Below the pieces are notes generated by a model that saw only the letters and a list, made by a program, of their open reading frames with translations, ran no database searches and was not told the DNA's origin. This document shows, in pieces, positions 36,438-45,269 of a DNA stretch of 64,000 bases. The DNA is from an uncultured Polaribacter sp. Its GTDB lineage: Bacteria > Bacteroidota > Bacteroidia > Flavobacteriales > Flavobacteriaceae. The stretch spans positions 124,001 through 188,000 of the forward strand of contig NZ_CANMVP010000003.1 of the NCBI RefSeq assembly GCF_947501385.1, written 5' to 3'. The position numbers and the translations under genes are program-made. Within the stretch, counting starts at the first letter, position 1. Every line of letters starts with the position of its first letter.

Positions 36438-36782
36438 ATGAAAACATTTTTAAAAATACTGTTAACTGCATTAGCAGTCATTGTCTTGGCTTATATTTTG
36501 CCAGGAGTTTCTGTATCAGGCTATGTTTCTGCCATTATAGTAGCAACTGTAATTGCGTTGCTAAACATGATTGTAAGACCCATTCTCATCTTTTTTACAT
36601 TGCCCGCAACCTTGGTGACTTTTGGGCTGTTTATTTTTGTAATAAATGCCATCATTATAATTTTGGCAGATAAATTAGTAGATGGTTTTGCTGTATCGGG
36701 TTTCTTTGCGGCCTTATTTTTTAGCATCTTACTATCTATTTTTAGATCGGCCTTATTTTCATTATTAAAAGATAAAAACTAA
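36438..36782 (+). CDS. phage-holin-family (superfamily IV) membrane protein
   Basis: The 114-residue protein is almost all hydrophobic with about four membrane helices, and has the Asn-rich turns VIALLNMIVRPILIF and FVINAIIIILADKLVDGF typical of the family. The name comes from phage holins, but such genes are common single-copy chromosomal genes in Flavobacteriaceae. No phage genes are nearby. Function unknown. Confidence 0.85.
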   Translation: MKTFLKILLTALAVIVLAYILPGVSVSGYVSAIIVATVIALLNMIVRPILIFFTLPATLVTFGLFIFVINAIIIILADKLVDGFAVSGFFAALFFSILLSIFRSALFSLLKDKN

Positions 36783-36904
36783 AATATTTTAAAAAAACAA
36801 TTCATTAGAAATCAGTAGGTTTCGTATTCAGTTTTAAATGAATAAATTGCTATTTTCAACTGAAAAGGAACTATTTAAATACTTGTAAAGTTAAATAAAA
36901 AGCT

Positions 36905-36912
36905 TAATTTTG
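36905..36912 (+). promoter_or_regulatory. candidate -7 box TAATTTTG of tig
   Basis: It matches TAnnTTTG and leaves a leader of about 40 nt with a repeated AAGAGCACAAAGAA stretch before the tig ATG. Confidence 0.55.
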
Positions 36913-36956
36913 CACTCGATTTTTAAGAATAAGAGCACAAAGAAGAGCACAAAGAA

Positions 36957-38279
36957 ATGAATATTACAAAAGAAAACATAGATGCGTTAAACGCAGTTGT
37001 AAAAGTAGATATTGTTGCAGATGACTATCAAGCAAAAGTAACAGAACTTCTAACAGATTATCGTAAGAAAGCAGACATTCCTGGTTTTAGAAAAGGGCAT
37101 GTGCCTATGGGAATGATAAAAAAGCAGTATGGTAAATCTATCATGATAGATGAAGTAAACAAACTTTTACAAGCAGCTTTAAATAAATTTTTAACAGAAG
37201 AAAAATTAGACATTTTAGGAAATCCTTTACCAAGAGTTCAAGAGGACTTTAATTGGGATGCTGAAACGCTTTCTTTTGAATTTGAATTAGGTTTAGCACC
37301 AGAATTCGATATAGATTTAAAATCTAAAAAGAAAGTAACCGCCTATAAAATTATTGCTACCGAAGATTTATTAGATGAAGAGGTCAAAAACATTCAATCA
37401 CGTTACGGAAAAATATCTTCTGTAGACGAAGCAGCAGCAAATTCGAATGTCACGGGTACTTTTGTAAATGAAGAAAAAGAAATCAATAAAAAAGGTACTT
37501 TTTTAGTAACCGATTTACAAGGAAAGAAAAACGAAAAGAAAATTATTGGGGCAAAGGCTGGCGATGTAATTGAGTTAGCAACTAAGAAATTATTTGAAGA
37601 CGACCATAAATTACAAGCTATTTTAGGAGTTCCTCATGAAGAAATTCACGATTTAGACATTCCGGTTACCTTTACTGTTGAAGATGTTACAAAAACCGAG
37701 CCTGCAGATTTAGATCAAGAATTGTTCGATAAGTTGTTTTCTGATGGAAGTGTAAAAACGGCTTCAGAATTAAGAGATAAGATTAAAGAAGATGCAGAAA
37801 ATCAATTTCAGCAACAAGGAGATCAACAATTATTAAATGCAGTTACAGAACACTTAGTAGAAAATACAAAGTTCGATTTACCTGCAGAATTTTTACAGAA
37901 ATGGTTGGCAACAGCTGGTGAAAAACCATTAACTGCTCAAGAAGCAAAAGAAGAATTTGACAAGTCTGAAAAAGGATTGCGTTATCAATTAATCGAAGGT
38001 AAGATTATGAAAGATAATGACATCAAATTAGAATATCAAGAATTGGTAGACTACGCAAAAGGATTTATCCGAACGCAAATGGCGCAATTTGGTAATACGA
38101 ATCCAGAAGAAAAAGAATTGGATGATATTGCTGGTAGAATTTTACAAAATAAAGATGAAGCTCAGAAATTACAATCTCAGTTAATTAGTCAGAAATTATT
38201 GGCTTTTTATAAAGAGAACATCAACTTTAAGACAAAAGAAGTTTCTTACGAAGAGTTTACGAAAGAAGTGTACAAATAA
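36957..38279 (+). CDS. tig: trigger factor
   Basis: Trigger factor is the ribosome-bound chaperone for nascent chains. The 440 residues have an N-terminal ribosome-binding domain with the signature-like PGFRKGHVPMG (about 41-51). A weakly conserved peptidyl-prolyl isomerase region is at about 155-240, and a helical C-terminal domain follows. The order tig, clpP, clpX is widespread and couples folding to ATP-dependent proteolysis. A hairpin (38279-38297) and a terminator (about 38345-38371) follow it. Confidence 0.93.
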   Translation: MNITKENIDALNAVVKVDIVADDYQAKVTELLTDYRKKADIPGFRKGHVPMGMIKKQYGKSIMIDEVNKLLQAALNKFLTEEKLDILGNPLPRVQEDFNWDAETLSFEFELGLAPEFDIDLKSKKKVTAYKIIATEDLLDEEVKNIQSRYGKISSVDEAAANSNVTGTFVNEEKEINKKGTFLVTDLQGKKNEKKIIGAKAGDVIELATKKLFEDDHKLQAILGVPHEEIHDLDIPVTFTVEDVTKTEPADLDQELFDKLFSDGSVKTASELRDKIKEDAENQFQQQGDQQLLNAVTEHLVENTKFDLPAEFLQKWLATAGEKPLTAQEAKEEFDKSEKGLRYQLIEGKIMKDNDIKLEYQELVDYAKGFIRTQMAQFGNTNPEEKELDDIAGRILQNKDEAQKLQSQLISQKLLAFYKENINFKTKEVSYEEFTKEVYK

Positions 38280-38344
38280 CAATCTCAGATTGTTATCATA
38301 TTTCACGTTGCTTTTGTAGTTGGGTGAAAATAGAACCAAATAAA

Positions 38345-38371
38345 ACCTGGATTTTAGAATTCAGGTTTTTT
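38345..38371 (+). terminator. intrinsic terminator between tig and clpP
   Basis: AACCTG and CAGGTT arms close a loop of 12 nt and are followed by Ts. It suggests that clpP has its own promoter; TATCTTTA at 38409 is one base off the -7 consensus. Confidence 0.6.
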
Positions 38372-38444
38372 TAGCATTTCACGCCAAAAAATAATTAGAA
38401 ATAGTTCTTATCTTTACAAAACAAATATTAAAAGAATCACGAAA

Positions 38445-39107
38445 ATGGATTACGGAAAAGAGTTCGAAAAATACGCAACAAAACATCAAGGTATTAGCAG
38501 TACCAATTATACAAAAATAACAAGCAGTTTAACGCCATACATTATGGAAGAACGTCAAATGAACATCACTCAAATGGATGTTTTTTCACGTTTAATGATG
38601 GATAGAATTATATTTTTAGGAACAGGAGTTAACGACCAAGTTGCTAATGTAATTCAAGCACAATTGTTATTTTTAGAAAGTGTAGATTCAAATAAAGATA
38701 TTTCCATCTATATAAATTCTCCTGGAGGAGGCGTTTATGCAGGTTTAGGAATTTATGATACCATGCAGTTTATAAAACCAGACGTTGCAACCATTTGTAC
38801 AGGAATGGCAGCTTCTATGGGCGCAGTTCTAATGTGTGCAGGAGCAGAAGGAAAACGTTCTGCACTACCACACTCAAGAATTATGATTCATCAGCCAATG
38901 AGTGGAACGCAAGGGCAAGTTTCTGATATGGAAATTACAATTAAAGAAACCATAAAGTTAAGAGACGAATTGTATACCATTATTTCGAATCATTCTGGGC
39001 AAACTTTTGATAAAATTAAGAAAGATTCAGATAGAGATTATTGGATGAAAGCAGATGAAGCAAAAGAATACGGAATGATTGATGAAGTTTTAGCTAGAAA
39101 GAAATAA
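38445..39107 (+). CDS. clpP: ATP-dependent Clp protease proteolytic subunit
   Basis: ClpP forms the tetradecameric serine protease chamber fed by ClpX. The 220 residues include the catalytic Ser124 (MAASMG) and His149 (RIMIHQP), and an acidic residue in the SDRDYWMKADEAKEYG region completes the triad. The N-terminal extension of about 30 residues is likely a propeptide. The clpX gene follows after 56 nt that contain a palindromic repeat. Confidence 0.96.
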   Translation: MDYGKEFEKYATKHQGISSTNYTKITSSLTPYIMEERQMNITQMDVFSRLMMDRIIFLGTGVNDQVANVIQAQLLFLESVDSNKDISIYINSPGGGVYAGLGIYDTMQFIKPDVATICTGMAASMGAVLMCAGAEGKRSALPHSRIMIHQPMSGTQGQVSDMEITIKETIKLRDELYTIISNHSGQTFDKIKKDSDRDYWMKADEAKEYGMIDEVLARKK

Positions 39108-39115
39108 ACCTTTCC

Positions 39116-39141
39116 TGTCATTCCTGCGAAGGCAGGAATCT
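39116..39141. repeat. GTCATTCCTGC/GCAGGAATCT palindromic repeat
   Basis: ATTCCTGC and GCAGGAAT arms with a four-base loop lie between clpP and clpX. Diverged relatives occur at 40495-40542 and, on the other strand, 50504-50528. Confidence 0.7.
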
Positions 39142-39163
39142 CATCATTTAAAAGACGGATAAT

Positions 39164-40399
39164 ATGTCAAAAGAAGAAAATTTAGAGTGTTCGTTTTGCG
39201 GACGAAAAAAAGCAGAAACCGACTTGCTAATTGCAGGAATGGATGCACATATTTGTGATAAATGCATAGAGCAAGCACACGGTATTGTAGAAGAAGAAAT
39301 TTCTGACGCAAAAACCAGCGGTTTGTCTAAAGATTTAACACTAAAAAAACCGCTTCAGATAAAAGAATTTTTAGATCAATATATTATTGGTCAAAATGAA
39401 ACGAAAAGAGCAATGGCAGTTGCTGTATACAATCACTATAAAAGATTGTTACAGACAAATGACGATGATGATGTAGAGATAGAAAAATCGAACATTATTT
39501 TAGTTGGTGAAACGGGTACAGGAAAAACCTTAGTAGCAAAAACCATTGCAAAAATGTTAAATGTGCCCTTTTCAATTGTAGATGCAACCGTTTTAACGCA
39601 AGCAGGTTATGTTGGTGAAGATGTAGAAAGTATTCTAAGTAGATTGTTACAAACTGCAGATTATGATGTAGAAAAAGCACAAAGAGGAATCGTTTTTATT
39701 GATGAAATCGATAAAATTGCCAGAAAAGGAGACAATCCCTCTATTACCAGAGATGTTTCAGGTGAAGGTGTTCAGCAAGCTTTGTTAAAATTGTTAGAAG
39801 GCACCGTTGTAAATGTTGCACCAAAAGGCGGAAGAAAACATCCTGAGCAAAAATTTGTAGAAGTAGATACCAAAGAGATTCTATTTATTGCAGGTGGCGC
39901 TTTTTCTGGAATTGAAAGAATTATCAGCAAACGTTTAAATAGACAAGCTGTAGGTTTTAGTGCATCTTTAGATGAAGATAAAGTAGATGAAGAAAACTTG
40001 TTGCAATATATTATTCCTTCAGACTTAAAAGTATTTGGTTTGATACCCGAAATTATTGGGCGTTTACCAGTTTTAAGCTATATGAATCCTTTAGATGCTA
40101 AGACGTTAAGAGCTATTTTAACCGAGCCTAAAAACTCTATTATAAAGCAATATTCTAAGTTGTTTTTGATGGATGATGTTGTTTTTACAATTGAAGAAGA
40201 AGCCTTAAATTACATTGTAGAAAAGGCAGTAGAATATAAATTAGGAGCAAGAGGTTTGCGTTCTTTATGTGAAGCTATTTTTACAGATGCCATGTTCGAT
40301 TTACCAAGTTCTGATGAAAAAGAATTTAATGTAACTAGAAAATACGCAGAAGCGAAATTAACAAATACAACACTTAAAAAATTAAGAGCAGCTTCTTAA
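39164..40399 (+). CDS. clpX: ATP-dependent Clp protease ATP-binding subunit ClpX
   Basis: ClpX unfolds substrates and threads them into ClpP. The 411 residues start with a zinc-binding domain carrying C9, C12, C31 and C34. The AAA+ domain follows with Walker A GETGTGKT (about 115-122), Walker B VFIDEIDK and the pore loop GYVGEDVE. The C-terminal small domain ([15 protein letters not shown]) is intact. A terminator hairpin with Ts is at 40411-40446. Confidence 0.97.
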   Translation: MSKEENLECSFCGRKKAETDLLIAGMDAHICDKCIEQAHGIVEEEISDAKTSGLSKDLTLKKPLQIKEFLDQYIIGQNETKRAMAVAVYNHYKRLLQTNDDDDVEIEKSNIILVGETGTGKTLVAKTIAKMLNVPFSIVDATVLTQAGYVGEDVESILSRLLQTADYDVEKAQRGIVFIDEIDKIARKGDNPSITRDVSGEGVQQALLKLLEGTVVNVAPKGGRKHPEQKFVEVDTKEILFIAGGAFSGIERIISKRLNRQAVGFSASLDEDKVDEENLLQYIIPSDLKVFGLIPEIIGRLPVLSYMNPLDAKTLRAILTEPKNSIIKQYSKLFLMDDVVFTIEEEALNYIVEKAVEYKLGARGLRSLCEAIFTDAMFDLPSSDEKEFNVTRKYAEAKLTNTTLKKLRAAS

Positions 40400-40410
40400 A
40401 TATATATTTT

Positions 40411-40446
40411 TCCCAAAAAGGGTTTCTAAGCTTTTTTGGGTTTTTA
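40411..40446 (+). terminator. intrinsic terminator of clpX
   Basis: CCCAAAAAG and CTTTTTTGGG arms with one bulged base are followed by five Ts. Confidence 0.75.
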
Positions 40447-40702
40447 ATCGAAAAGAATTCCTCGAGGGGCTAGCCTCGGGGTTTCCGTTGAAACTGTCAT
40501 TCCCGTGAAGCATGTGCCCAACTTGATTGGGTAACGGGAATCTAAATATAGAATTTTGGTTTTTGACCTTTTTTAAGGTCAAAGCTTGTGCCCAATTTTA
40601 TTGGGTATGAAACCAGCGAAATACCTTATGACTCTCTGCCTCGAGGATAGTTGCTTTCAAAAAATCTTTATTAAAAGATAAAAGTGGCTTTTAATACATA
40701 AA
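40447..40702. repeat. mosaic of small palindromes between clpX and dnaG
   Basis: No gene is seen. The stretch holds CCTCGAGG (40461-40468), a nested hairpin with ATTCCCGT/ACGGGAAT outside and CCCAA/TTGGG inside (40495-40542), GACCTT-TTTT-AAGGTC (40565-40580), and a second GTGCCCAA..TTGGGTA hairpin (about 40588-40607) repeating the inner part of the first. Confidence 0.65.
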
Positions 40703-40733
40703 GACCCTTCAGGTTTTTAAAACCTGAAGGGTC
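40703..40733. repeat. 31-bp perfect palindrome (family copy 3)
   Basis: Arms GACCCTTCAGGTTTT and AAAACCTGAAGGGTC flank one T. The core is the same as at 70-100 and 3327-3357, with different but fully complementary outer arms. It lies 19 nt before dnaG. Confidence 0.85.
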
Positions 40734-40751
40734 TAAAAATTAGAATAAAAA

Positions 40752-42755
40752 ATGATCTCTAGAAGTACCATAGACCGTGTTTTCGAATCTGCAAGAGTAG
40801 AAGAGGTTATTGGTGAATTTGTACAACTTAAAAAAGCAGGAAGTAATTTTAAAGGCCTAAGTCCGTTTGTAGATGAAAAATCACCTTCATTTATGGTGTC
40901 TCCCGTAAAACAAATTTGGAAAGATTTTTCTACAGGAAAAGGAGGAAATGCCATTTCCTTTTTAATGGAACATGAGCATTATACCTATCCTGAAGCCATA
41001 AAATGGTTGGCAAAAAAATACAATATAGAAATAGAGGAAACTGAGCAAACAAATGAAGAAAAAGCTCAGATGAACGAAAGAGAAAGTATGTTTTTAGTTT
41101 CTACTTTCGCCAAAGATTATTTTCATGACATCATGCTAAATTCAAACAAAGGAAAAGCAATTGGACTTTCTTATTTTAAAGAACGTGGCTTTACAGATGA
41201 AACTATTAAGACCTTTGAATTAGGATATTGTTTAGATGAATGGGATGCTTTTACTAATGCAGCACTGGCCAAAGGCTATGATTTAAAATATTTAGCTGCT
41301 ACAGGGCTTACAATTGTAAAAGAAAACAAGCAATTCGATCGTTTTAAAGGACGTGTGCTATTTCCTATTCATTCGATGTCTGGTAGAATTTTAGGTTTTG
41401 GAGGACGTATATTAACTGCAGATAAAAAAGCAGCGAAATATTTAAACTCGCCAGAAAGTGAGATCTATCATAAAAGTAAAATTCTTTACGGATTATACCA
41501 AGCAAAAAAAGAAATTGCCAAACAAGACAATTGTTTTTTGGTGGAAGGATATACAGATGTAATTTCTTTTTATCAATCTGGTGTAGAAAATGTGGTAGCT
41601 TCTTCCGGAACTGCATTAACATCAGATCAAATACGCCTGGTAAATAGATTGACAAAAAATATTACAGTACTTTTTGATGGTGATGCAGCAGGAATTAGAG
41701 CTTCTATTCGTGGAATCGATTTAATTCTAGAACAAGGAATGAACGTAAAAGTAGTTCAGTTTCCTGATGGAGAAGATCCAGATAGTTTTGCGAAATCACA
41801 TACAAAAACTGAGTTAAAAGCATATTTAGAAGATGCTGCACAAGATTTTATCAATTTTAAAGTATCACTTTTATTAAAAGATTCTAATAACGATCCTGTA
41901 AAAAAAGCAAGTGTTATTAGAGATATTGTAACCAGTATTTCTAAAATTCCTGATGGCATTCAGCGTGAAGTCTACGTACAAGAATGTGCAAGAATTATGG
42001 ACATTTCTGAGCGTGTTTTGTTTAGTGAATTGGCACAACTGTTAAAGAAAGATCTTCAGGAAAAAAGCAAAGCTGCCAAAAAACAACGTTATACACAACA
42101 AGACCCGAATGAGCCGCCACCAGAATATTTTTTAGAACAAGAGCAAGCTCAAATGGGTTTGGTAAAAGGTGGTGTTTCTTCAGAAAAAGTAGATCAGCTT
42201 TCTATTTTAGAAAAAGAAATTATTAGAATTCTATTGTTGTTTGGAAACGAAGAAGCAGAATTTATTGAAGAAGTAGAAAATGAAGATGAAGATGGAAAAA
42301 TTACAATAACCAATAGAAAATACAATAACAACGTTTCTGCAGAGATTTATGTGCATTTGCAAGATGACGAAATTGAATTTACAAATGTTATTTTTCAAGA
42401 AATTTATATAGAGATTATTCATCAATTAAATCAATTTGAAAAATTAGAAATAGATACTTTGGTAAATCATAAAAATCCAGATATTTCTGCTACTGTTACT
42501 TCCATTTTAATGGATGAAGAAAAACATCAATTAAGCAATTGGCAAAGTAAAAATATTGAAGTAAAATCTGCTTTAGAAGTTTTGTCTAAAGCTGTAAATG
42601 ATGTTATTTTTAACCTTAGAAGAACATTAATTGACGAGTTGGTAAAGAACAAGTTGGTAGCAGGAAAAGAGTTTTCAAACCAAGAAAAGGAAGAGATTAT
42701 GAACTATAATTCTTTAAGAATAAGGCTTTATGAAAAACTAAAAAGAGTTGTGTAA
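40752..42755 (+). CDS. dnaG: DNA primase lacking the zinc-ribbon ligands
   Basis: DnaG makes RNA primers for replication. The 667 residues have the N-terminal CHC2-type region, the TOPRIM catalytic core (VEGYTDVISFYQSG, FDGDAAG, about 264-320) and a C-terminal helicase-interaction region. In the CHC2 region the fold landmarks remain (FKGLSPFVDEKSPSFMVSP, then STGKGGNAI). The four positions that normally bind zinc (Cys, His, Cys, Cys) are S37, V40, D58 and T61. This may be normal for Flavobacteriaceae, but it is a clear departure from the textbook primase. Preceded by repeats; no operon partner. Confidence 0.93.
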   Translation: MISRSTIDRVFESARVEEVIGEFVQLKKAGSNFKGLSPFVDEKSPSFMVSPVKQIWKDFSTGKGGNAISFLMEHEHYTYPEAIKWLAKKYNIEIEETEQTNEEKAQMNERESMFLVSTFAKDYFHDIMLNSNKGKAIGLSYFKERGFTDETIKTFELGYCLDEWDAFTNAALAKGYDLKYLAATGLTIVKENKQFDRFKGRVLFPIHSMSGRILGFGGRILTADKKAAKYLNSPESEIYHKSKILYGLYQAKKEIAKQDNCFLVEGYTDVISFYQSGVENVVASSGTALTSDQIRLVNRLTKNITVLFDGDAAGIRASIRGIDLILEQGMNVKVVQFPDGEDPDSFAKSHTKTELKAYLEDAAQDFINFKVSLLLKDSNNDPVKKASVIRDIVTSISKIPDGIQREVYVQECARIMDISERVLFSELAQLLKKDLQEKSKAAKKQRYTQQDPNEPPPEYFLEQEQAQMGLVKGGVSSEKVDQLSILEKEIIRILLLFGNEEAEFIEEVENEDEDGKITITNRKYNNNVSAEIYVHLQDDEIEFTNVIFQEIYIEIIHQLNQFEKLEIDTLVNHKNPDISATVTSILMDEEKHQLSNWQSKNIEVKSALEVLSKAVNDVIFNLRRTLIDELVKNKLVAGKEFSNQEKEEIMNYNSLRIRLYEKLKRVV

Positions 42756-42787
42756 AGTTACTAAATTGTAAAATTAGGTGTTTTCCC

Positions 42788-42805
42788 CTATAAAAATTTT
42801 TATAG
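42788..42805. promoter_or_regulatory. 18-bp perfect AT palindrome upstream of a small ORF
   Basis: CTATAAAAA and TTTTTATAG meet with no spacer. It sits 18 nt before a TATATTG promoter-like box (42823-42829) and could be an operator or the dnaG terminator stem. Confidence 0.45.
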
Positions 42806-42856
42806 AAAGAATAGATTTTTTGTATATTGCACTCGCTAAAAGAAAAAAAATCAATC

Positions 42857-42988
42857 ATGAAAAGAACTTTTCAGTTATTAAAAATTGTGCAATTATTTAT
42901 TTTATTACCTTTTGAAATCTCTAAAGGCTCTAAAAAAAGAGCATATATGAGAATCAAAAAGATTATGATTGCAGCGAATCTCCTCTAA
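42857..42988 (+). CDS. candidate 43-residue basic small protein
   Basis: This ORF has an ATG start and a TAA stop. It contains a hydrophobic N-terminal half (LLKIVQLFILLPFEI, about 7-21) and a basic second half (KGSKKRAYMRIKKIMIAANL). A promoter-like box lies about 30 nt upstream, and a terminator with a T-run lies 20 nt downstream. That makes a complete small transcription unit between dnaG and nadE. The composition suggests a membrane-associated or amphipathic peptide. I recognise no family, and chance cannot be excluded at this length. Confidence 0.5.
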   Translation: MKRTFQLLKIVQLFILLPFEISKGSKKRAYMRIKKIMIAANLL

Positions 42989-43007
42989 AAATTTATTTTA
43001 AAACATA

Positions 43008-43040
43008 AAAAAATCTCGTAAATAACTTTACGGGATTTTT
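43008..43040. terminator. terminator of the 43-codon unit, possibly also of nadE
   Basis: ATCTCGTAA and TTACGGGAT arms (one wobble) with a TAACT loop have As before and Ts after, so it can work on both strands between the convergent small ORF and nadE. Confidence 0.75.
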
Positions 43041-43058
43041 TGCTTAAAAAGGGTATTT

Positions 43059-43847
43059 TTATTTCAAATCTTTAGGGATCTCACAAACAGGAATTGGAAT
43101 CATTTTATGTTGATTGATGCTGTTTAGCCTTTCGTAAATTTTAAAAACTTCTTGTTTTCTTCCAGAAAAATCAGCAGTAGACTTTCCTTTGTCTTGCATT
43201 TTCATTGCCCATTCTAACTCGTCATAAGAAGCGCCTATTTGATCTTCATCTGTTCTGCTATCTCCAAACAACCCATCTGTAGGTTGTGCTTTTTGAATAG
43301 AATGAGGGACTTCTAAATATGCAGCCAATTCATAAACTTCAGATTTCATTAAATCTGCAATCGGACTTAAATCTACACCACCATCACCATACTTTGTGTA
43401 AAAACCTACGCCAAAATCTTCAACTTTATTTCCTGTACCTGCAACTAAATAACTATGCAAACCTGCAAAATAATACAAAGTAGTCATGCGTAATCTAGCT
43501 CTGGTATTTGCTAAAGACAAATCTAGCTTTGCAGAAGACGCTACTTGAGGAACCACGTCTTTAAAACCTTCAAAAGTTGTAGTTAAATCTACTCTAACTT
43601 CAGCAACATTAGAAAAACGTTCTTTTAATTGTTTAATATGTTCTTCTGCTCTTGTAACTTGGCTCTGTGCTTGATGTATTGGCATTTCTACACATAAGGT
43701 AGGGAAACCTGTTTTTGCACAGAGTGTAGATGTTAACGCAGAATCTATTCCGCCAGAGACTCCCACAACAAAACCATTTACTTTTGCATTTTTTGCATAA
43801 TTTTTTAACCAAGAAATTATATGAGTTGCTACTTTTTCTGTATTCAT
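43059..43847 (-). CDS. nadE: ammonia-type NAD+ synthase
   Basis: NadE amidates nicotinate adenine dinucleotide to NAD+. The 262-residue form has only the synthetase domain, with the ATP pyrophosphatase loop SGGIDSAL (about 30-37) and the conserved GTGNKVEDFGVGFYTKYGDGGVD block. No glutaminase domain is present, so it should use ammonia. I start at the ATG at 43847 (MNTEKVATHI); a longer frame upstream is not family-like. It is divergent from gldB across 59 bp. Confidence 0.95.
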   Translation of the reverse strand: MNTEKVATHIISWLKNYAKNAKVNGFVVGVSGGIDSALTSTLCAKTGFPTLCVEMPIHQAQSQVTRAEEHIKQLKERFSNVAEVRVDLTTTFEGFKDVVPQVASSAKLDLSLANTRARLRMTTLYYFAGLHSYLVAGTGNKVEDFGVGFYTKYGDGGVDLSPIADLMKSEVYELAAYLEVPHSIQKAQPTDGLFGDSRTDEDQIGASYDELEWAMKMQDKGKSTADFSGRKQEVFKIYERLNSINQHKMIPIPVCEIPKDLK

Positions 43848-43906
43848 TGAAGAAAATATTTTAGTACTTTTATCGTTTGTAATTCTAATAGCAATATACA
43901 AAATTT

Positions 43907-44866
43907 ATGAGATTTTTTCAGGTACTTTTATTGGTTTTGTTAAGTTTTTACGCTTGTAATAAAGTCAAAACAAAAGAAATAGATGTTACTAATATTGATG
44001 TTCATTTTTCAGTAGATAGATTTGACGAAGAATTTTATACGTCAGAAAAGCAAGATCTAAAAGAATTAAAGATAAAATATCCTTATTTTTTTCCAAAAGA
44101 GATTACAGATAGTATTTCTTTATTAAAAATTAGGAGCAAAGATGAACAAGAGCTTTTTAGAGAAACTCAAAAAATTTATAAAGATTTTTCAGGAATAAAT
44201 AAAAAATTAACCTCTCTTTTCAAACATATTAAGTTCTACAACCCAAGATTTACTGCACCAAGAGTAGTTACAATGCTAACCAACATAGATTATGAGCATA
44301 GAGTTATTTATGCAGATAGTTTATTGATAATTTCTTTGGATGTTTATTTGGGTAAAAATCATAAATTCTATGAAGACTATCCGAAGTATATCAAAGAAAA
44401 TAACACCCCCGAACATCTTATTGTAGATGTTGCAAAAGAAATTATTAAAAAACAATTAGTGCCTTTATCTGACAGAAGTTTTGTTGGAAAAATGATTTTT
44501 GAAGGTAAAAAAATGTATCTTTTAGACCTTTATTTACCAGCTGTTTCAGATAAACTAAAAATTGGCTATGAAAAGGAGAAGTTAATTTGGATACAATCTA
44601 ATGAAGAGCAAATATGGAGCTATTTTGTAAAGAAAAACCTTCTTTTTAGTACCGAGACCAAATTGAATAAAAGATTTTTAGAAACTGCGCCATTTTCTAA
44701 GTTTTACATGGAACAGGACAAGCTTTCTCCAGGAAGAGCTGGTGTTTGGATTGGTTGGCAAATTGTACGTTCTTATATGAAACATAATGATGTATCTTTG
44801 CAGGAATTATTAAAAATAAATGAATCCGATTTATTTAAAAAATCGAAATACAAGCCTAGAAAATAA
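43907..44866 (+). CDS. gldB: gliding-motility lipoprotein GldB
   Basis: GldB is one of the core lipoproteins needed for Bacteroidota gliding and linked to the type IX secretion machinery. The 319 residues begin with a lipoprotein signal ending FYAC (Cys17). The rest is the GldB domain, including GRAGVWIGWQIVRSYM near 275-290 in a zincin-like fold. Its stop overlaps the gldC start (TAATG), so the two are translationally coupled. The nearby nadE also matches the usual flavobacterial neighbourhood. Confidence 0.93.
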   Translation: MRFFQVLLLVLLSFYACNKVKTKEIDVTNIDVHFSVDRFDEEFYTSEKQDLKELKIKYPYFFPKEITDSISLLKIRSKDEQELFRETQKIYKDFSGINKKLTSLFKHIKFYNPRFTAPRVVTMLTNIDYEHRVIYADSLLIISLDVYLGKNHKFYEDYPKYIKENNTPEHLIVDVAKEIIKKQLVPLSDRSFVGKMIFEGKKMYLLDLYLPAVSDKLKIGYEKEKLIWIQSNEEQIWSYFVKKNLLFSTETKLNKRFLETAPFSKFYMEQDKLSPGRAGVWIGWQIVRSYMKHNDVSLQELLKINESDLFKKSKYKPRK

Positions 44867-45201
44867 TGTCAGTAAAACATCACTCAGAAATAGAATTTAA
44901 GATTAGTTTAGATGAAAACAAAGTTCCAGAAGAAATTTCTTGGACAGCAAAAGACGGAGGTATAGACCATGAGGCTTCAAAAGCAATTATGATTTCTGTT
45001 TGGGATCATAAAAAGAAAGATACTTTGCGTATGGACTTGTGGACAAAAGACATGCCTGTAGATGAAATGAAACAGTTTTTCCATCAAACCTTAGTTTCTA
45101 TGGCAGATGCTTTTGAACGTGCTACAGATGATCAAAAAATGGGTGCAACTATGAGAGATTTTTGCGATTATTTTGCTGAAAAATTAGAACTCAAAAAGTA
45201 A
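44866..45201 (+). CDS. gldC: gliding-motility protein GldC
   Basis: The 111-residue protein has no signal peptide and carries the GldC features ISWTAKDGGIDHEASKA and MGATMRDFCDYFAEKL. Genetic work in Flavobacterium places gldC with gldB as a helper for efficient gliding (family knowledge). It overlaps gldB by one base and ends at a strong terminator (45221-45252). Confidence 0.93.
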   Translation: MSVKHHSEIEFKISLDENKVPEEISWTAKDGGIDHEASKAIMISVWDHKKKDTLRMDLWTKDMPVDEMKQFFHQTLVSMADAFERATDDQKMGATMRDFCDYFAEKLELKK

Positions 45202-45220
45202 TTACTTTAGGGAAATATAA

Positions 45221-45252
45221 AGAGCGATACTTATACGGTATCGCTCTTTTTT
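45221..45252. terminator. strong hairpin terminator of gldBC
   Basis: AAAGAGCGATAC and GTATCGCTCTTT arms form a 12-bp stem with a 7-nt loop and Ts. The A-run on the other side lets it serve the convergent OmpA gene too. Confidence 0.9.
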
Positions 45253-45269
45253 TTATTCATGTTTTGATT

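Noticed and set aside
36438..36782. Prophage remnant suggested by the holin-family name
   Set aside because: The family is a common chromosomal membrane protein and there are no other phage genes nearby.
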